Part shown: positions 1 through 8,031 of the stretch, piece after piece
Position numbering within the stretch: position 1 is the stretch's first letter
Layout: each line of letters opens with the position of its first letter
Origin: Flammeovirgaceae bacterium UBA4659
GTDB lineage: Bacteria > Bacteroidota > Bacteroidia > Cytophagales > Cyclobacteriaceae
NCBI GenBank assembly: GCA_002405445.1
Contig: DHLV01000141.1
Span: 1 to 16,209, forward strand
Length of the DNA stretch: 16,209 bases
Direction: 5' to 3'
Notes under the pieces: model-generated
Told to the model about the DNA's origin: nothing
The model's database searches: none
What the model saw: the letters and a program-made list of their open reading frames with translations, nothing else
Position numbers and translations under genes: made by a program

Positions 1-156
1 TATTAAGCCCTTCGGCAAGGCTGAGCTGAAAATAGGAGGGCGTTTGAAATCGATTTGGCGGTAGAAACCTCGTCACTTGGTCAAAAAATTAGCAAAGGGG
101 TTAAACAATTTGAAAGTATTACTGTTAATCTGTATAAGTTGTTTAACTTTAAAGCC

Positions 157-606
157 ATGAAAAAGTATTTTCTTTTCAACATTGCGTTACTGTTTTCTTT
201 GGCGCTGCACGGCCAAGGTGAATCTGACGCGATTTTAGGTGTTTGGGAAACTGGCAGCGGCAAGGCGCGCGTAAAAATCGATAAGGTAGGCGAGAAGTTT
301 ACCGGAAAAGTGGTGTGGCTGCGGGAGCCGCTCAACGAAGAAGGAAAACCGAAAGTAGACAAGAACAATCCCGATGAAAAACTGCGCACCACACCGTTGC
401 TGGGATACAAGCTACTTAGAGACTTCTCCTTTGTGGGCGAGAAAACCTGGGAGGAAGGCACGATTTACGATCCTGAAAATGGCAGCACATACAGTTGCAC
501 CATTAAAATGACAGACGAAAACACTTTAGACGTGCGCGGCTTTATCGGTGTATCGCTGTTCGGCCGTACCGATGTGTGGAAACGGGTGCAACTGAAGAAA
601 AAATAA
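157..606 (+). CDS. Exported DUF2147 domain protein
   Basis: 149-residue protein. The first 20 residues form a Sec signal peptide (Lys-Lys, then a hydrophobic core, ending in H-G-Q). The mature part has the DUF2147 pattern: an opening ILGVWETGSGKARVKI, then GKVVWLREP, then a D-x-x-N-P-D-E-K-L-R stretch leading to LLGYKLLRDF, then a W-x-x-GTIYDPENGSTY block, and a closing RGFIGVSLFGRTDVWKRV. Family members are small exported beta-rich proteins of unknown biochemical role; in Bacteroidota they are often annotated only by domain. An open frame runs upstream to a TTG at 55, but the ATG at 157 is preferred because it places the signal peptide at the N-terminus. The stop is 21 bp before the next gene on the same strand, so the two are probably co-transcribed. 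Family call is firm; function unknown. Confidence 0.85.
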   Translation: MKKYFLFNIALLFSLALHGQGESDAILGVWETGSGKARVKIDKVGEKFTGKVVWLREPLNEEGKPKVDKNNPDEKLRTTPLLGYKLLRDFSFVGEKTWEEGTIYDPENGSTYSCTIKMTDENTLDVRGFIGVSLFGRTDVWKRVQLKKK

Positions 607-627
607 TTCACCTCTAAATTTTATTTC

Positions 628-1665
628 ATGAAGTGGTTGTGGCTGGTGGCCGCTGTAATCGTTACCCATTCGCTTTCGGCACAAGAGGCCGATACAGTTG
701 AAGATTACAGCATGTATGGCGAAGCTGAATTGGCAGGCGGTGCCAAGCGGTTTTGTACCTCAAAAGTCTTTGACCTAAGCCCCAACAAGTTGATCTCTGT
801 AGGCTACGATTTTCAGGGAGGCTATGGAATGAACTTGGGTGCCGTAGGAAATACCGGAGCGCAATCAGTCAGCAACAGCAATAACTACGGGCTGCGCATT
901 GCTGCCAACGCACCGTTAATTTCAAAAACGAATTTGTTACTCAACATTGGCGCCACTTACTGGGAGCACTTCTTCAACATCGGCAGTGGAGCAACGCATC
1001 CTTTGGCACAGTCACTGCAGGCGTACGGTTTACGCACCATGGGTATCAACTTCACGCTGTTCAAACCATTCAACGAAGTGAATTTTCTGATTTTAAACGG
1101 TTCCGCTGACTTGAACGGCAATTACTCATTCGAAAATTTTCAGTCTCTGGGTACGTCTAAACTATCGGCCACAGCCATTTATGGTTGGAAAAAGCACGAC
1201 CGTCTGCAATATGGCTTTGGCCTTGCGCGCACCTACCGGATTGGCGAATTAAATTACCTGCCCGTGTTCTTATATAACTACACTTTCCCAAGCCGCAGGT
1301 GGGGCGTTGAGGCGATGTTTCCGGCACGTGTCAACTTCCGCAGATCATTCAATTCACGAACGCTGGCTTTTATTGGGTATGAGCTGGAGGGGAACAGCTA
1401 CCTCATTCGCAACCGCGGTAATGAGTTTTCCGGTGTCGACAATTTAGAACTGCGCAGAAGTGAACTGAGGCTGCGCCTCACGTTTGAACGCAGCATCAAG
1501 GATTTCATCTGGGTGTCGTTACAGGCAGGGTTGCGCTACAATGCGCGCTTCCATGTAGACAACAAAGAATTTTTCCGCGGCTTTGGTGACCAGGCTTACC
1601 TTTTCGAAAACACCATCAACAATGCGCTCTACGTAAACTTCTCGGTTAACCTGGTTAGTCCTTAG
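628..1665 (+). CDS. Outer-membrane beta-barrel protein (DUF6268-like)
   Basis: 345-residue protein with a Sec signal peptide (residues 1-19, ending L-S-A-Q). The rest alternates polar and hydrophobic residues with many aromatics, as in transmembrane beta-strands, and finishes with the strand-like LYVNFSVNLVSP. The stretch FDLSPNKLISVGYDFQ near residue 50 and the overall length resemble the DUF6268 outer-membrane family; that name comes from memory of the family and is less certain than the barrel call. It lies 21 bp after the DUF2147 gene and no separate promoter is visible, so the two probably form an operon. Its last 11 bp, stop included, overlap the 3' end of the convergent gene on the minus strand. 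Ligand or transport role is unknown. Confidence 0.7.
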   Translation: MKWLWLVAAVIVTHSLSAQEADTVEDYSMYGEAELAGGAKRFCTSKVFDLSPNKLISVGYDFQGGYGMNLGAVGNTGAQSVSNSNNYGLRIAANAPLISKTNLLLNIGATYWEHFFNIGSGATHPLAQSLQAYGLRTMGINFTLFKPFNEVNFLILNGSADLNGNYSFENFQSLGTSKLSATAIYGWKKHDRLQYGFGLARTYRIGELNYLPVFLYNYTFPSRRWGVEAMFPARVNFRRSFNSRTLAFIGYELEGNSYLIRNRGNEFSGVDNLELRRSELRLRLTFERSIKDFIWVSLQAGLRYNARFHVDNKEFFRGFGDQAYLFENTINNALYVNFSVNLVSP

Positions 1666-2731
1666 CAGTTTGTTTTCGAGCAAAGCGTGTGTTGAATATC
1701 GGCAACAAACGCAAACCTTTGGGGTTGTCCTTCACATAATTCAATAAACCCAACTGAAAACCTTTTTGGTGATCGGCATAATTAAAAACCCCTATCGATA
1801 AGCCTTTCTGCTCACCACGTATATTGTTATACGCACTGATGGCAATTCCCTTGAAAGTACTACCGGCAGATTCACCACTGTCGCTCCATCTCGCTTTGCT
1901 GCCGCCAACCTGCAAATAAACAGGTGTGACCATCAGCCCTTTCGCTTCCATTGTTGCGGCAGCGGGTGCAATCACAATTGCATTCAACTTTGGGCTGGCC
2001 ACGCCCACGCCTGCAATTGCCAATCCGCTTACTTCAGCGCCCGCACCTAATCCAATACCTGCAATATTGATGCCCTTCAATTGGCCCCCTGCACCAAGGC
2101 CTACGCCAGAAATACTCAAGCCTTTGACATCCCCACCGGCACCCACACCCAGGCCACCGATAATGACTCCTTTCACATCGTCACCTGCGCCAGCACCCAA
2201 ACCACCAAAGGTAAGGCCGGTCAGGTCGCCACCTGCGCCAATACCCAGTCCGCCAAGGTTGATACCTGCAACACTGCCGCCCGAACCTGCACCCAGTCCG
2301 CCAATGTTGATGCCTGTCAAACTTCCCCCTGCACCAATGCCAAGCCCGCCCAGGTTGATGCCTTTCAAGTTGCCACCCGCGCCCACGCCAAGGCCACCCA
2401 CGCTAACCCCCTTCATGTCACTCTTAGCACCCGTGCCCAGTGCACCGATGCTAACACCGGTGCGCGAGTCGGTGCCGATGGCCAAGGGTAGGCCCAGCGA
2501 AAGTCCACTCATGCTGCCTGTTTGCAGCGAGTCATGCTTGGTTTGCCAGATAGTGATGTTGATGCCTCGTATTTTCTTCACGCGCTTATCGGCATAATTG
2601 AATCGCATACCACTGAACATGGGCAAATTGCCAAATCCAATGCCGGCAGCCTCAGTGGGGATGCCCACCCCCTGGGCGAATGATGTGAGCGACAAAACAA
2701 GGAAGAGCACAGAAAAGAAAGATCGAAGCAT
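1655..2731 (-). CDS. Exported glycine-rich repeat protein (LA_2272-like)
   Basis: 358-residue protein read from the ATG at 2731. An in-frame ATG exists at 2782, but the later start puts a clean signal peptide first (MLRSFFSVLFLVLSLTSFAQ), and the longer version would run through the hairpin at 2772-2800. The mature protein has three parts. An N-terminal segment contains GMRFNYADKRVKKIRGINIT. The middle is nine tandem 16-residue repeats of the form LGxGAGGxLxGINIGG (residues 98-241). The C-terminal segment has lines such as GLSIGVFNYADHQKGFQLGL and a closing KGLRLLPIFNTRF. This style, x-GLxIGxxNYA-x, is what I associate with the LA_2272-type 'surface repeat-containing' proteins; that assignment is from memory. 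Regular alternation of Gly and aliphatic residues suggests a beta-solenoid-like fold on the cell surface or in the periplasm. Function unknown. Confidence 0.75.
   Translation of the reverse strand: MLRSFFSVLFLVLSLTSFAQGVGIPTEAAGIGFGNLPMFSGMRFNYADKRVKKIRGINITIWQTKHDSLQTGSMSGLSLGLPLAIGTDSRTGVSIGALGTGAKSDMKGVSVGGLGVGAGGNLKGINLGGLGIGAGGSLTGINIGGLGAGSGGSVAGINLGGLGIGAGGDLTGLTFGGLGAGAGDDVKGVIIGGLGVGAGGDVKGLSISGVGLGAGGQLKGINIAGIGLGAGAEVSGLAIAGVGVASPKLNAIVIAPAAATMEAKGLMVTPVYLQVGGSKARWSDSGESAGSTFKGIAISAYNNIRGEQKGLSIGVFNYADHQKGFQLGLLNYVKDNPKGLRLLPIFNTRFARKQTAKD
2009..2440 (-). repeat. Nine tandem 48-bp coding repeats
   Basis: These are nine in-register units of exactly 48 bp (16 codons), each close to LGxGAGGxLxGINIGG, read on the minus strand. 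One degenerate unit flanks each side (a P-L-A-I-G-T segment before and V-G-V-A-S-P after). The DNA copies are diverged, so this is an old repeat under protein-level selection and not a fresh slippage tract. The repeat also creates proline-rich open frames on the plus strand, which are artefacts. Confidence 0.9.
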
Positions 2732-2771
2732 GGTGTAAAATGGTTTTGCCTTTAGACTGCAAAACACCAAA

Positions 2772-2800
2772 GAAGGTTGCACCCCACGAATGCAACCTTC
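2772..2800 (-). terminator. 10-bp perfect hairpin after paaN
   Basis: The arms GAAGGTTGCA (2772-2781) and TGCAACCTTC (2791-2800) pair perfectly around a 9-nt loop. On the minus strand the hairpin begins 21 nt after the paaN stop and is followed by a loose T-rich stretch (TTTGGTGTTTT), so it most likely ends the paaN transcript. The plus-strand side has an A-rich, T-poor flank, and no plus-strand gene ends nearby. The T-tract is interrupted, so termination may be partial and allow some read-through into the repeat-protein gene. Confidence 0.55.
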
Positions 2801-2820
2801 CCATCAAAATAAAAAAGCCC

Positions 2821-4488
2821 CTACGCGCGCACAGGCTCGCGATGCCCCACCCATGTGAACCGTTTGTTCACATACTCGGGGTTGGTAAACGATGCATTGC
2901 CTGAAGGATTGCCGCCAGTGACGTGAAAATCAGAGAACGCAGCGTTTTGGTTCATGTAAATACCACCCGTTAAGTTGAACGATACCGGGGTTGCCGCAAG
3001 CGCCATCTCATCGGCAATTTTTTCCTTCACCAATGAATTGGTGGTGTAAGCCCCACATGAAATCGCTCCATGATGCAGCGCCATCTCATGCGCCAGGGCG
3101 ATTGATTCGTTGGTGTCTTTTGTTCTGATGAGCAGCACAATCGGCCCAAACAACTCTTTGCTGAAAATCTCTTTCTTTGTTGAATCTATCTCTACCACTA
3201 CAGGGGTAGCCAATCGGGCGTTTTTGAACATAGGGTTTTCAAAAATGCGGCTCTTCAACCAAACTTTGCCCGGAAGTTGCTCCGCTTCGATCACACGCTC
3301 ACCGGTTCTTTTGCTCTGCACCGCACCCAACACAAATGGCCCGGCCTTCGGGTTGTCGATCAATCCGTTAATGTTGGCGACAAATTTCTCGGCAAACTGC
3401 TCAAATGATACGGTACCATTCGGTGTTTCTATACCCTTGGCGGGAATATAAAAGTTTTGTGGTGCGGTACACATTTGCCCGCTGTATAAGTTGACGGAAA
3501 ATGCCAGGTTCGCGGCCACTTTATCTACGTCTTCTGCCGAATCTAAGATTACCGAGTTGACGCCCGTCTTTTCGGTGAACACGGTTTTGCCGGGTAGCGC
3601 CTCCAGATAACTGCCAAAGGCTGAATTACCGGTAAAGTCAATCAACTTAACTTCCGGGTGCTCGGCCAATTCTTTGGTGATCATCCGGTCAAAGGTATCT
3701 GCTGCAAGCTGGCAGATGTTGCTATCGAGCTTATTTTCCTCCAGCACTTTTTGAATCTCTGCCACAAAAATGGCAATCGGCAAGATCGCACCGGGGTGTG
3801 GCTTAACAATAACCGAATTACCGGTGATCAAACTCGCGTAGATTCCGGTTACTGAATTCCACGTAGGGAAAGTAGAACAACCAATCACTACAGAAATCCC
3901 TTTGGGCACCGCGCGCCATTCTTTATTCAATTGAATGTTAAACTTGCCCATGGGCTTGTCCCACACAACTTTCTCAGGAAATCGATTCAGCTCTTCGTAG
4001 CCGGCAGCAATTGCCTCGAGCGCGCGATCAGCTGCATGTGGCCCCGATGCCTGAAACGCCATCATATACCCCTGCCCCGTGGTGTGCATGGTGGCGTAAG
4101 CCACTTCAAAAAAACGCGACTTGATGCGCTCCAACGATTCCAACAAAATCCCTGCGCGGTCTTTGGCTGTCACTTTTCTCCATTGATGAAATGCCGCACG
4201 TGATTTTGTGATCAGTGAGGCGGTCGAAAACATCGGGTATAAAACATTTAACGGTTCTTGCAGGTAAGGTGACTCCTCCTGCCCACCCCACCCATCGGGC
4301 GAAGCTTGTTTCAGCTCTTCAAATTTTTTGTTCAACGCAGCCTTAAACATTGCTTGCCCATCGGCATCGGCCGTTTCGCCATACAGGGCAGGCGAGGGAT
4401 TCTCCGGAAAAGCAGCAAAAAATGTACGTGCGTGCAAGGCTTCAATGGCCTTTGTTAAAGTGGGGTGGTGTTTTTCGTATAGTGTCAT
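2821..4488 (-). CDS. paaN: PaaN-type aldehyde dehydrogenase
   Basis: 555-residue aldehyde dehydrogenase superfamily protein. Visible features: NAD(P)-binding region with VIVKPHP (Lys229), FTGNSAFG near 285, a general-base region FTEKTGVNS (Glu306), and the catalytic cysteine in SGQMCTAP (Cys340). The long N-terminal extension, the GTG-like motif replaced by SGQMCTA, and the total length match the stand-alone PaaN family, not ordinary 480-residue ALDHs. PaaN is linked to phenylacetate catabolism, where it is thought to oxidise the ring-opened semialdehyde CoA intermediate when no ALDH-hydratase fusion (PaaZ) is present. No other paa gene is in the window, so the actual substrate here is inferred. 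The 222 bp upstream (4489-4710) hold no gene or clear promoter that I can see; co-transcription with the dehydrogenase gene upstream on the same strand is possible. Confidence 0.82.
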   Translation of the reverse strand: MTLYEKHHPTLTKAIEALHARTFFAAFPENPSPALYGETADADGQAMFKAALNKKFEELKQASPDGWGGQEESPYLQEPLNVLYPMFSTASLITKSRAAFHQWRKVTAKDRAGILLESLERIKSRFFEVAYATMHTTGQGYMMAFQASGPHAADRALEAIAAGYEELNRFPEKVVWDKPMGKFNIQLNKEWRAVPKGISVVIGCSTFPTWNSVTGIYASLITGNSVIVKPHPGAILPIAIFVAEIQKVLEENKLDSNICQLAADTFDRMITKELAEHPEVKLIDFTGNSAFGSYLEALPGKTVFTEKTGVNSVILDSAEDVDKVAANLAFSVNLYSGQMCTAPQNFYIPAKGIETPNGTVSFEQFAEKFVANINGLIDNPKAGPFVLGAVQSKRTGERVIEAEQLPGKVWLKSRIFENPMFKNARLATPVVVEIDSTKKEIFSKELFGPIVLLIRTKDTNESIALAHEMALHHGAISCGAYTTNSLVKEKIADEMALAATPVSFNLTGGIYMNQNAAFSDFHVTGGNPSGNASFTNPEYVNKRFTWVGHREPVRA

Positions 4489-4710
4489 AAATGTGTATTA
4501 CAATATCAGATTTCAATCAAAGTTGAGAACATTACTGCGGGTAAGATCGCGTCAACGGCCGGTGCTTCCACACGAAATGCAAGACCGGTAACACAACGCT
4601 TTTTACTTCATACCCCATGTCAAAATCCGAAAAACCCCTCGCCTCTTGAAATGGAAAACCCCGCTATCATCACAAAAAACCGTTGAGCACTTACAACTTC
4701 ACCATCAAAT

Positions 4711-5979
4711 TTATCTTACCAATTGTTGTAATGCAATCTCAAATGAAGCTTGCGCAATTTTTGTGTTGCCGGGATTTACCCTGTGGGTTTTCTCCAAGGC
4801 ACTCCGGATCGTTTTTGAGATGTCTCCAAAAATAGAAGCATCGTCCATCAATACTTCCGCCTCCATAAAGTAAGCAAACACGCGCGCCATGCCGCAATTG
4901 GCGATAAAGTCAGGCACAATGGAAATTTTTTCATCGGCATACAAGCCCGTGGGCCCAAAGAAAATTTCAGGGTCTGCAAATGGCACATTGGCACCACAGG
5001 AAAAAACCTCCATCTTCGATGCAATCATTTTATCCACCTGGGTCTTGTTGACCAATCGCGATGCCGCTGCCGGAATGAATACCTCGCAATCCAGATCCCA
5101 GATTTTGTTGTTCACAACATCAAATGGCAGCAAGTCGGGTGTGACCAGCCGGTTGCCATCGCGGTTAACAACCAGCGTGCAAATCTCCTCGTGCGAGAAT
5201 CCGGCCTGGTTGATCAAGCCCCCTTCGCGTGTGAGTATGCCCACAATTTTCACACCCATCTGCGACAGGTAAAATCCCGCGGCAGCGCCCACATTGCCCC
5301 AGCCCTGCACAACTGCCCGTTTGCCTTCCAGAGGGTAGGCGGAAGAGCGGGTTCCGTCTGTTCGTTTTAACGAGGGCCACAGGTCATAAAAATGTCGCAC
5401 CGCTTCTGCTACTCCATAGCCGGTGCACATGTCTGCTACAGTATATTTCATGCCCAAGTCAGGTGTAAACCTGGCATCTTCAATCACCTTTACCACACCC
5501 TGGCGCAATTGCCCGATGCGATTGACTTTTTGCGGCTCGGTCGGTTTGTAATGCCCTGTAAATACACCTTCCTGCGGATGCCAGATGCCAACATCTTCGG
5601 TATGCGGAATCACCTCGTGGATTTCGTCTACATTCAAATCACCACCCGTGCCGTAATAATACTTCAATAATGGCATCACGGCAGAGTACCAACGGTGCAG
5701 CACGCCTGCTTTGCGCGGATCGTTAGGGTCAAAATTGATGCCCGACTTCGCCCCGCCAATGGGCGGGCCACTGACGGTAAACTTCACTTCCATGGTTTTG
5801 GCAAGAGACTCCACCTCGCGTTTGTCAAGCCCTGCGCGCATGCGCGTGCCACCGCCCGCAGCACCACCGCGCAATGAGTTGATAACCACCCACCCTTCGG
5901 CCTCCGTTTCGCTATCTTTCCACTCGAAAACCACCTCGGGGCGCTTGTTTTCAAACTTTTGTAACAAATTTTGCATCAT
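4711..5979 (-). CDS. Glu/Leu/Phe/Val-type amino-acid dehydrogenase
   Basis: 422 residues from the ATG at 5979; an adjacent ATG at 5976 is equally possible, and the AGG at about -6 fits that second ATG better. An upstream extension to 6021 exists but its residues are not family-like. Motifs: substrate region GGGTRM (residues 42-47), substrate-binding lysine in PPIGGAKSGI (Lys78), catalytic aspartate in GTGGDLNVDE (Asp114), and Rossmann motif GWGNVG (226-231). This combination marks the family that reversibly deaminates an L-amino acid to the 2-oxo acid with NAD(P). The GGTRM element is closer to leucine-type enzymes than to classical hexameric glutamate dehydrogenase, while the length is closer to glutamate dehydrogenase, so substrate is left open. 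It is divergent from the coaX remnant, with 80 bp between; TATTCTTG at 5997-6004 (minus) could be a poor -7 box. Confidence 0.85.
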   Translation of the reverse strand: MMQNLLQKFENKRPEVVFEWKDSETEAEGWVVINSLRGGAAGGGTRMRAGLDKREVESLAKTMEVKFTVSGPPIGGAKSGINFDPNDPRKAGVLHRWYSAVMPLLKYYYGTGGDLNVDEIHEVIPHTEDVGIWHPQEGVFTGHYKPTEPQKVNRIGQLRQGVVKVIEDARFTPDLGMKYTVADMCTGYGVAEAVRHFYDLWPSLKRTDGTRSSAYPLEGKRAVVQGWGNVGAAAGFYLSQMGVKIVGILTREGGLINQAGFSHEEICTLVVNRDGNRLVTPDLLPFDVVNNKIWDLDCEVFIPAAASRLVNKTQVDKMIASKMEVFSCGANVPFADPEIFFGPTGLYADEKISIVPDFIANCGMARVFAYFMEAEVLMDDASIFGDISKTIRSALEKTHRVNPGNTKIAQASFEIALQQLVR

Positions 5980-6059
5980 ACACCTGTTTGGCGGTGCAAG
6001 AATACAAATTACCAACGACAAAAAAACGACTGATTGTTAGGTAACAAAAATACCAATGG

Positions 6060-6766
6060 ATGAACATTGCAACTGATGCCGAAAACACACGCATCAAAGC
6101 GGGCGTTTTTGAAGGCCAGAGACTTGTTGATAGACCGGTGTTACTGACCCGCCATCATCTTGCGGCCTTTTTAGCCACGCGCAGTTTTGATAACGCCATT
6201 GTAAGCTGTGTTGGCGTGGTGGCACCTGCGATTGTCAATTTGGTGAATGCAGCAGAATTGAACCTGACATGGTGGCGCGCACTCCCATTGCCGAACAACA
6301 TACGGTATGCCGTACCGCATCCCTTAGGGGCAGATCGGATTGCCGCAGTATGTGGTGCCTGGGATTTGTTGCCGCAGCAGCAATGCCTCATTATTGGCGT
6401 GGGCACCGGTATCAAATACAAGTGGATTGATGATCTCGGAGATTTTTTTTGGGGCCCAGACTTGGAAATGTGGCTGAACGCAATCCACACCTTTACAGCC
6501 TGTTTGACGTTGGTAACAGTGAATTGCGCAATCGCATTGGCTGGTAACAACAGCGAACGCACCGTGCAGAGCGGGGCAAGGTTTGAATATTGTCAGAAAT
6601 TGACGGGATCGTAGAGCATTACAAACAAATGCACGTACCGTTGCAGATAGTGTTGTGCGTTGGAGACTATCCGCTTTTTGAAAACAGATTGAAACACACC
6701 ATATTTGCAACCCCCGATTTGGTTTTAGGTGGATTGAAAAGGATTTTGCTTCATCATGCAGATTAA
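6060..6766 (+). pseudogene. coaX: Broken type III pantothenate kinase gene
   Basis: The first 184 codons read as CoaX: ENTRIKAGVFEGQRL at the N-terminus, SFDNAIVSCVG, the family motif LGADRIAAV (residues 89-97), and ALHTFTA-like AIHTFTA. At about 6585 one base is missing: the ATG frame then stops at 6612-6614, while the next frame resumes the family sequence (SEIDGIVEHYKQ, then FENRLKHTIFATPDLVLGGL) to a TAA at 6764-6766. Further lesions sit in near-invariant places: the phosphate-binding D-x-GNT reads D-A-ENT; the D-x-GTC motif reads GVGTG (113-117); GGAISPGLEM is shortened to WGPDLEM (131-137); the C-terminal CGGD reads CVGD. CoaX normally phosphorylates pantothenate as the first step of CoA synthesis. 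Several independent hits make a single read error an insufficient explanation. The gene should be non-functional. Confidence 0.85.
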
Positions 6767-8018
6767 CAAAGGAAGTTTCCTCGCTGTTTTGTGGTTTTTG
6801 GTTACATCAGCTGCGGTGGCGCAGGTGGCCAAAAGCCCATTTTCTACTTTTGGCTGGGGCGATGTGTACAGCAGGGGATTGGCTCAAAACATGGGCATGG
6901 GCGGAGTGGGTATCAGCAACGCCAATCCCTGGTATGTAAGCAACATGAATCCGGCCTTGTTGGTAAATAATTATGTGGTGTCATTTCAGGCGGGTATGCA
7001 ACTCGAAAACCGCACCATCAACGATGGCGTCAACTCACTGAAAAATGGCAGCGGAAACCTTCACTATCTCATCATGGCGTTTCCGGTAAAGCCGGGTAAG
7101 TGGACAACTTCTGTGGGTTTGATGCCCTACTCTGCAGTAAACTACAAGTTGAACACCACACAAGATGTGATCGGCTCACCCTCATCAGTGTTTTCACAAG
7201 AATCAGGTTCCGGTGGTATCAACCAGTTTTATTGGTCAAACGGGGTGCGCGTGAATAAATACCTCGCACTGGGCGCGCGCGTCAATTACCTGTTCAGTTC
7301 TATTGTTTCAGAAAGTTCGCAAACACTCGCCACCAACCGCGCAGTGTTCTTTTTTCCGTCTGTTTATGAACGCACTTACGTAAAGGATTTAAGCTTCTCC
7401 ACCGGACTCACCTTGCAGAAAGATTCTTTGTTTCGGAAAAACTATAAAATAACGCTTGGCTTCATTTATGATTTCCGAACCGATGTGGCCACCGCAACAA
7501 CGCAGCGTATCGAGCGCAGGTCAGTTTCAGGAATCATTGTGGATTCGACCACCGTGGCAAACAACAGGGGCACAGCTGTAATACCTCAAACCTACGGTGT
7601 GGGTTTGTCTTTTGGGCGCATGAACCACTGGACATTTGCCACCGACTTGCAAATAATGGACTACAGCCAGCTGTCCGGTTTTTCAAGACCATTTCAAACT
7701 ACCACCGGCATGCGAGCCGGTGCCGGATTTGAAATTACACCAGACCCCTCCGGGTTGGGAAACTTTTTGAAACGCATGACCTATAGGACAGGCGGCTCTT
7801 ACGAAATTTTCCCTTATCTGGTAAACGGCAACCAAGTAAAAGATTTAGGTATTACATTTGGCCTCTCAATGCCGCTAGGGCTTTCAACCCTTGATTTTGG
7901 GCTGAAATTGGGCAAAAGAGGCAGTATTTTGGAAAATAGCATTGAGGAAGACTACTATAAGATTTACTTTGGCATGACTTTTAATGATCGTTGGTTTATA
8001 AAAAGAAAGTTTGATTAA
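6756..8018 (+). CDS. FadL/OmpP1-like outer-membrane protein
   Basis: 420 residues with a signal peptide (1-22, ending A-V-A-Q). The mature N-terminus (SPFSTFGWGDVYSRGLAQNM, then GMGGVGISNANP and a MNPALL motif) is the hatch-like opening common to FadL/OmpP1-type barrels in Bacteroidota, and the rest alternates as beta-strands up to FGMTFNDRWFIKRKF. Such proteins usually let hydrophobic compounds through the outer membrane, but in this phylum most are uncharacterised. Its ATG lies 11 bp inside the end of the coaX remnant, in a different frame, which suggests it was translated by coupling to coaX when that gene was intact. It is followed 13 bp later by the TPR gene. Confidence 0.7.
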   Translation: MQINKGSFLAVLWFLVTSAAVAQVAKSPFSTFGWGDVYSRGLAQNMGMGGVGISNANPWYVSNMNPALLVNNYVVSFQAGMQLENRTINDGVNSLKNGSGNLHYLIMAFPVKPGKWTTSVGLMPYSAVNYKLNTTQDVIGSPSSVFSQESGSGGINQFYWSNGVRVNKYLALGARVNYLFSSIVSESSQTLATNRAVFFFPSVYERTYVKDLSFSTGLTLQKDSLFRKNYKITLGFIYDFRTDVATATTQRIERRSVSGIIVDSTTVANNRGTAVIPQTYGVGLSFGRMNHWTFATDLQIMDYSQLSGFSRPFQTTTGMRAGAGFEITPDPSGLGNFLKRMTYRTGGSYEIFPYLVNGNQVKDLGITFGLSMPLGLSTLDFGLKLGKRGSILENSIEEDYYKIYFGMTFNDRWFIKRKFD

Positions 8019-8031
8019 CAATTTTAATGAA

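Noticed and set aside
8..30. Short hairpin (TTCGGC / GCTGAA) resembling intergenic CCCTTCGnCAnGCTCAG elements
   Set aside because: Only a 6-bp stem with one G-U pair, a single copy in this window, and the match to the remembered element is partial.
1926..2597. Long proline-rich open frame on the plus strand over the repeat gene
   Set aside because: It is the complement of the glycine-rich repeats (GGN codons read back as CCN). The minus-strand frame has a signal peptide and family features, and this one has neither.
4489..4710. Gap between the two dehydrogenase genes, checked for a small RNA or regulator
   Set aside because: No convincing hairpin plus T-tract, no tRNA-like fold and no coding frame with a plausible start was found on either strand.
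6155..6562. Minus-strand open frames over coaX
   Set aside because: The plus-strand frame has unmistakable CoaX motifs. The opposite frames have no recognisable features.
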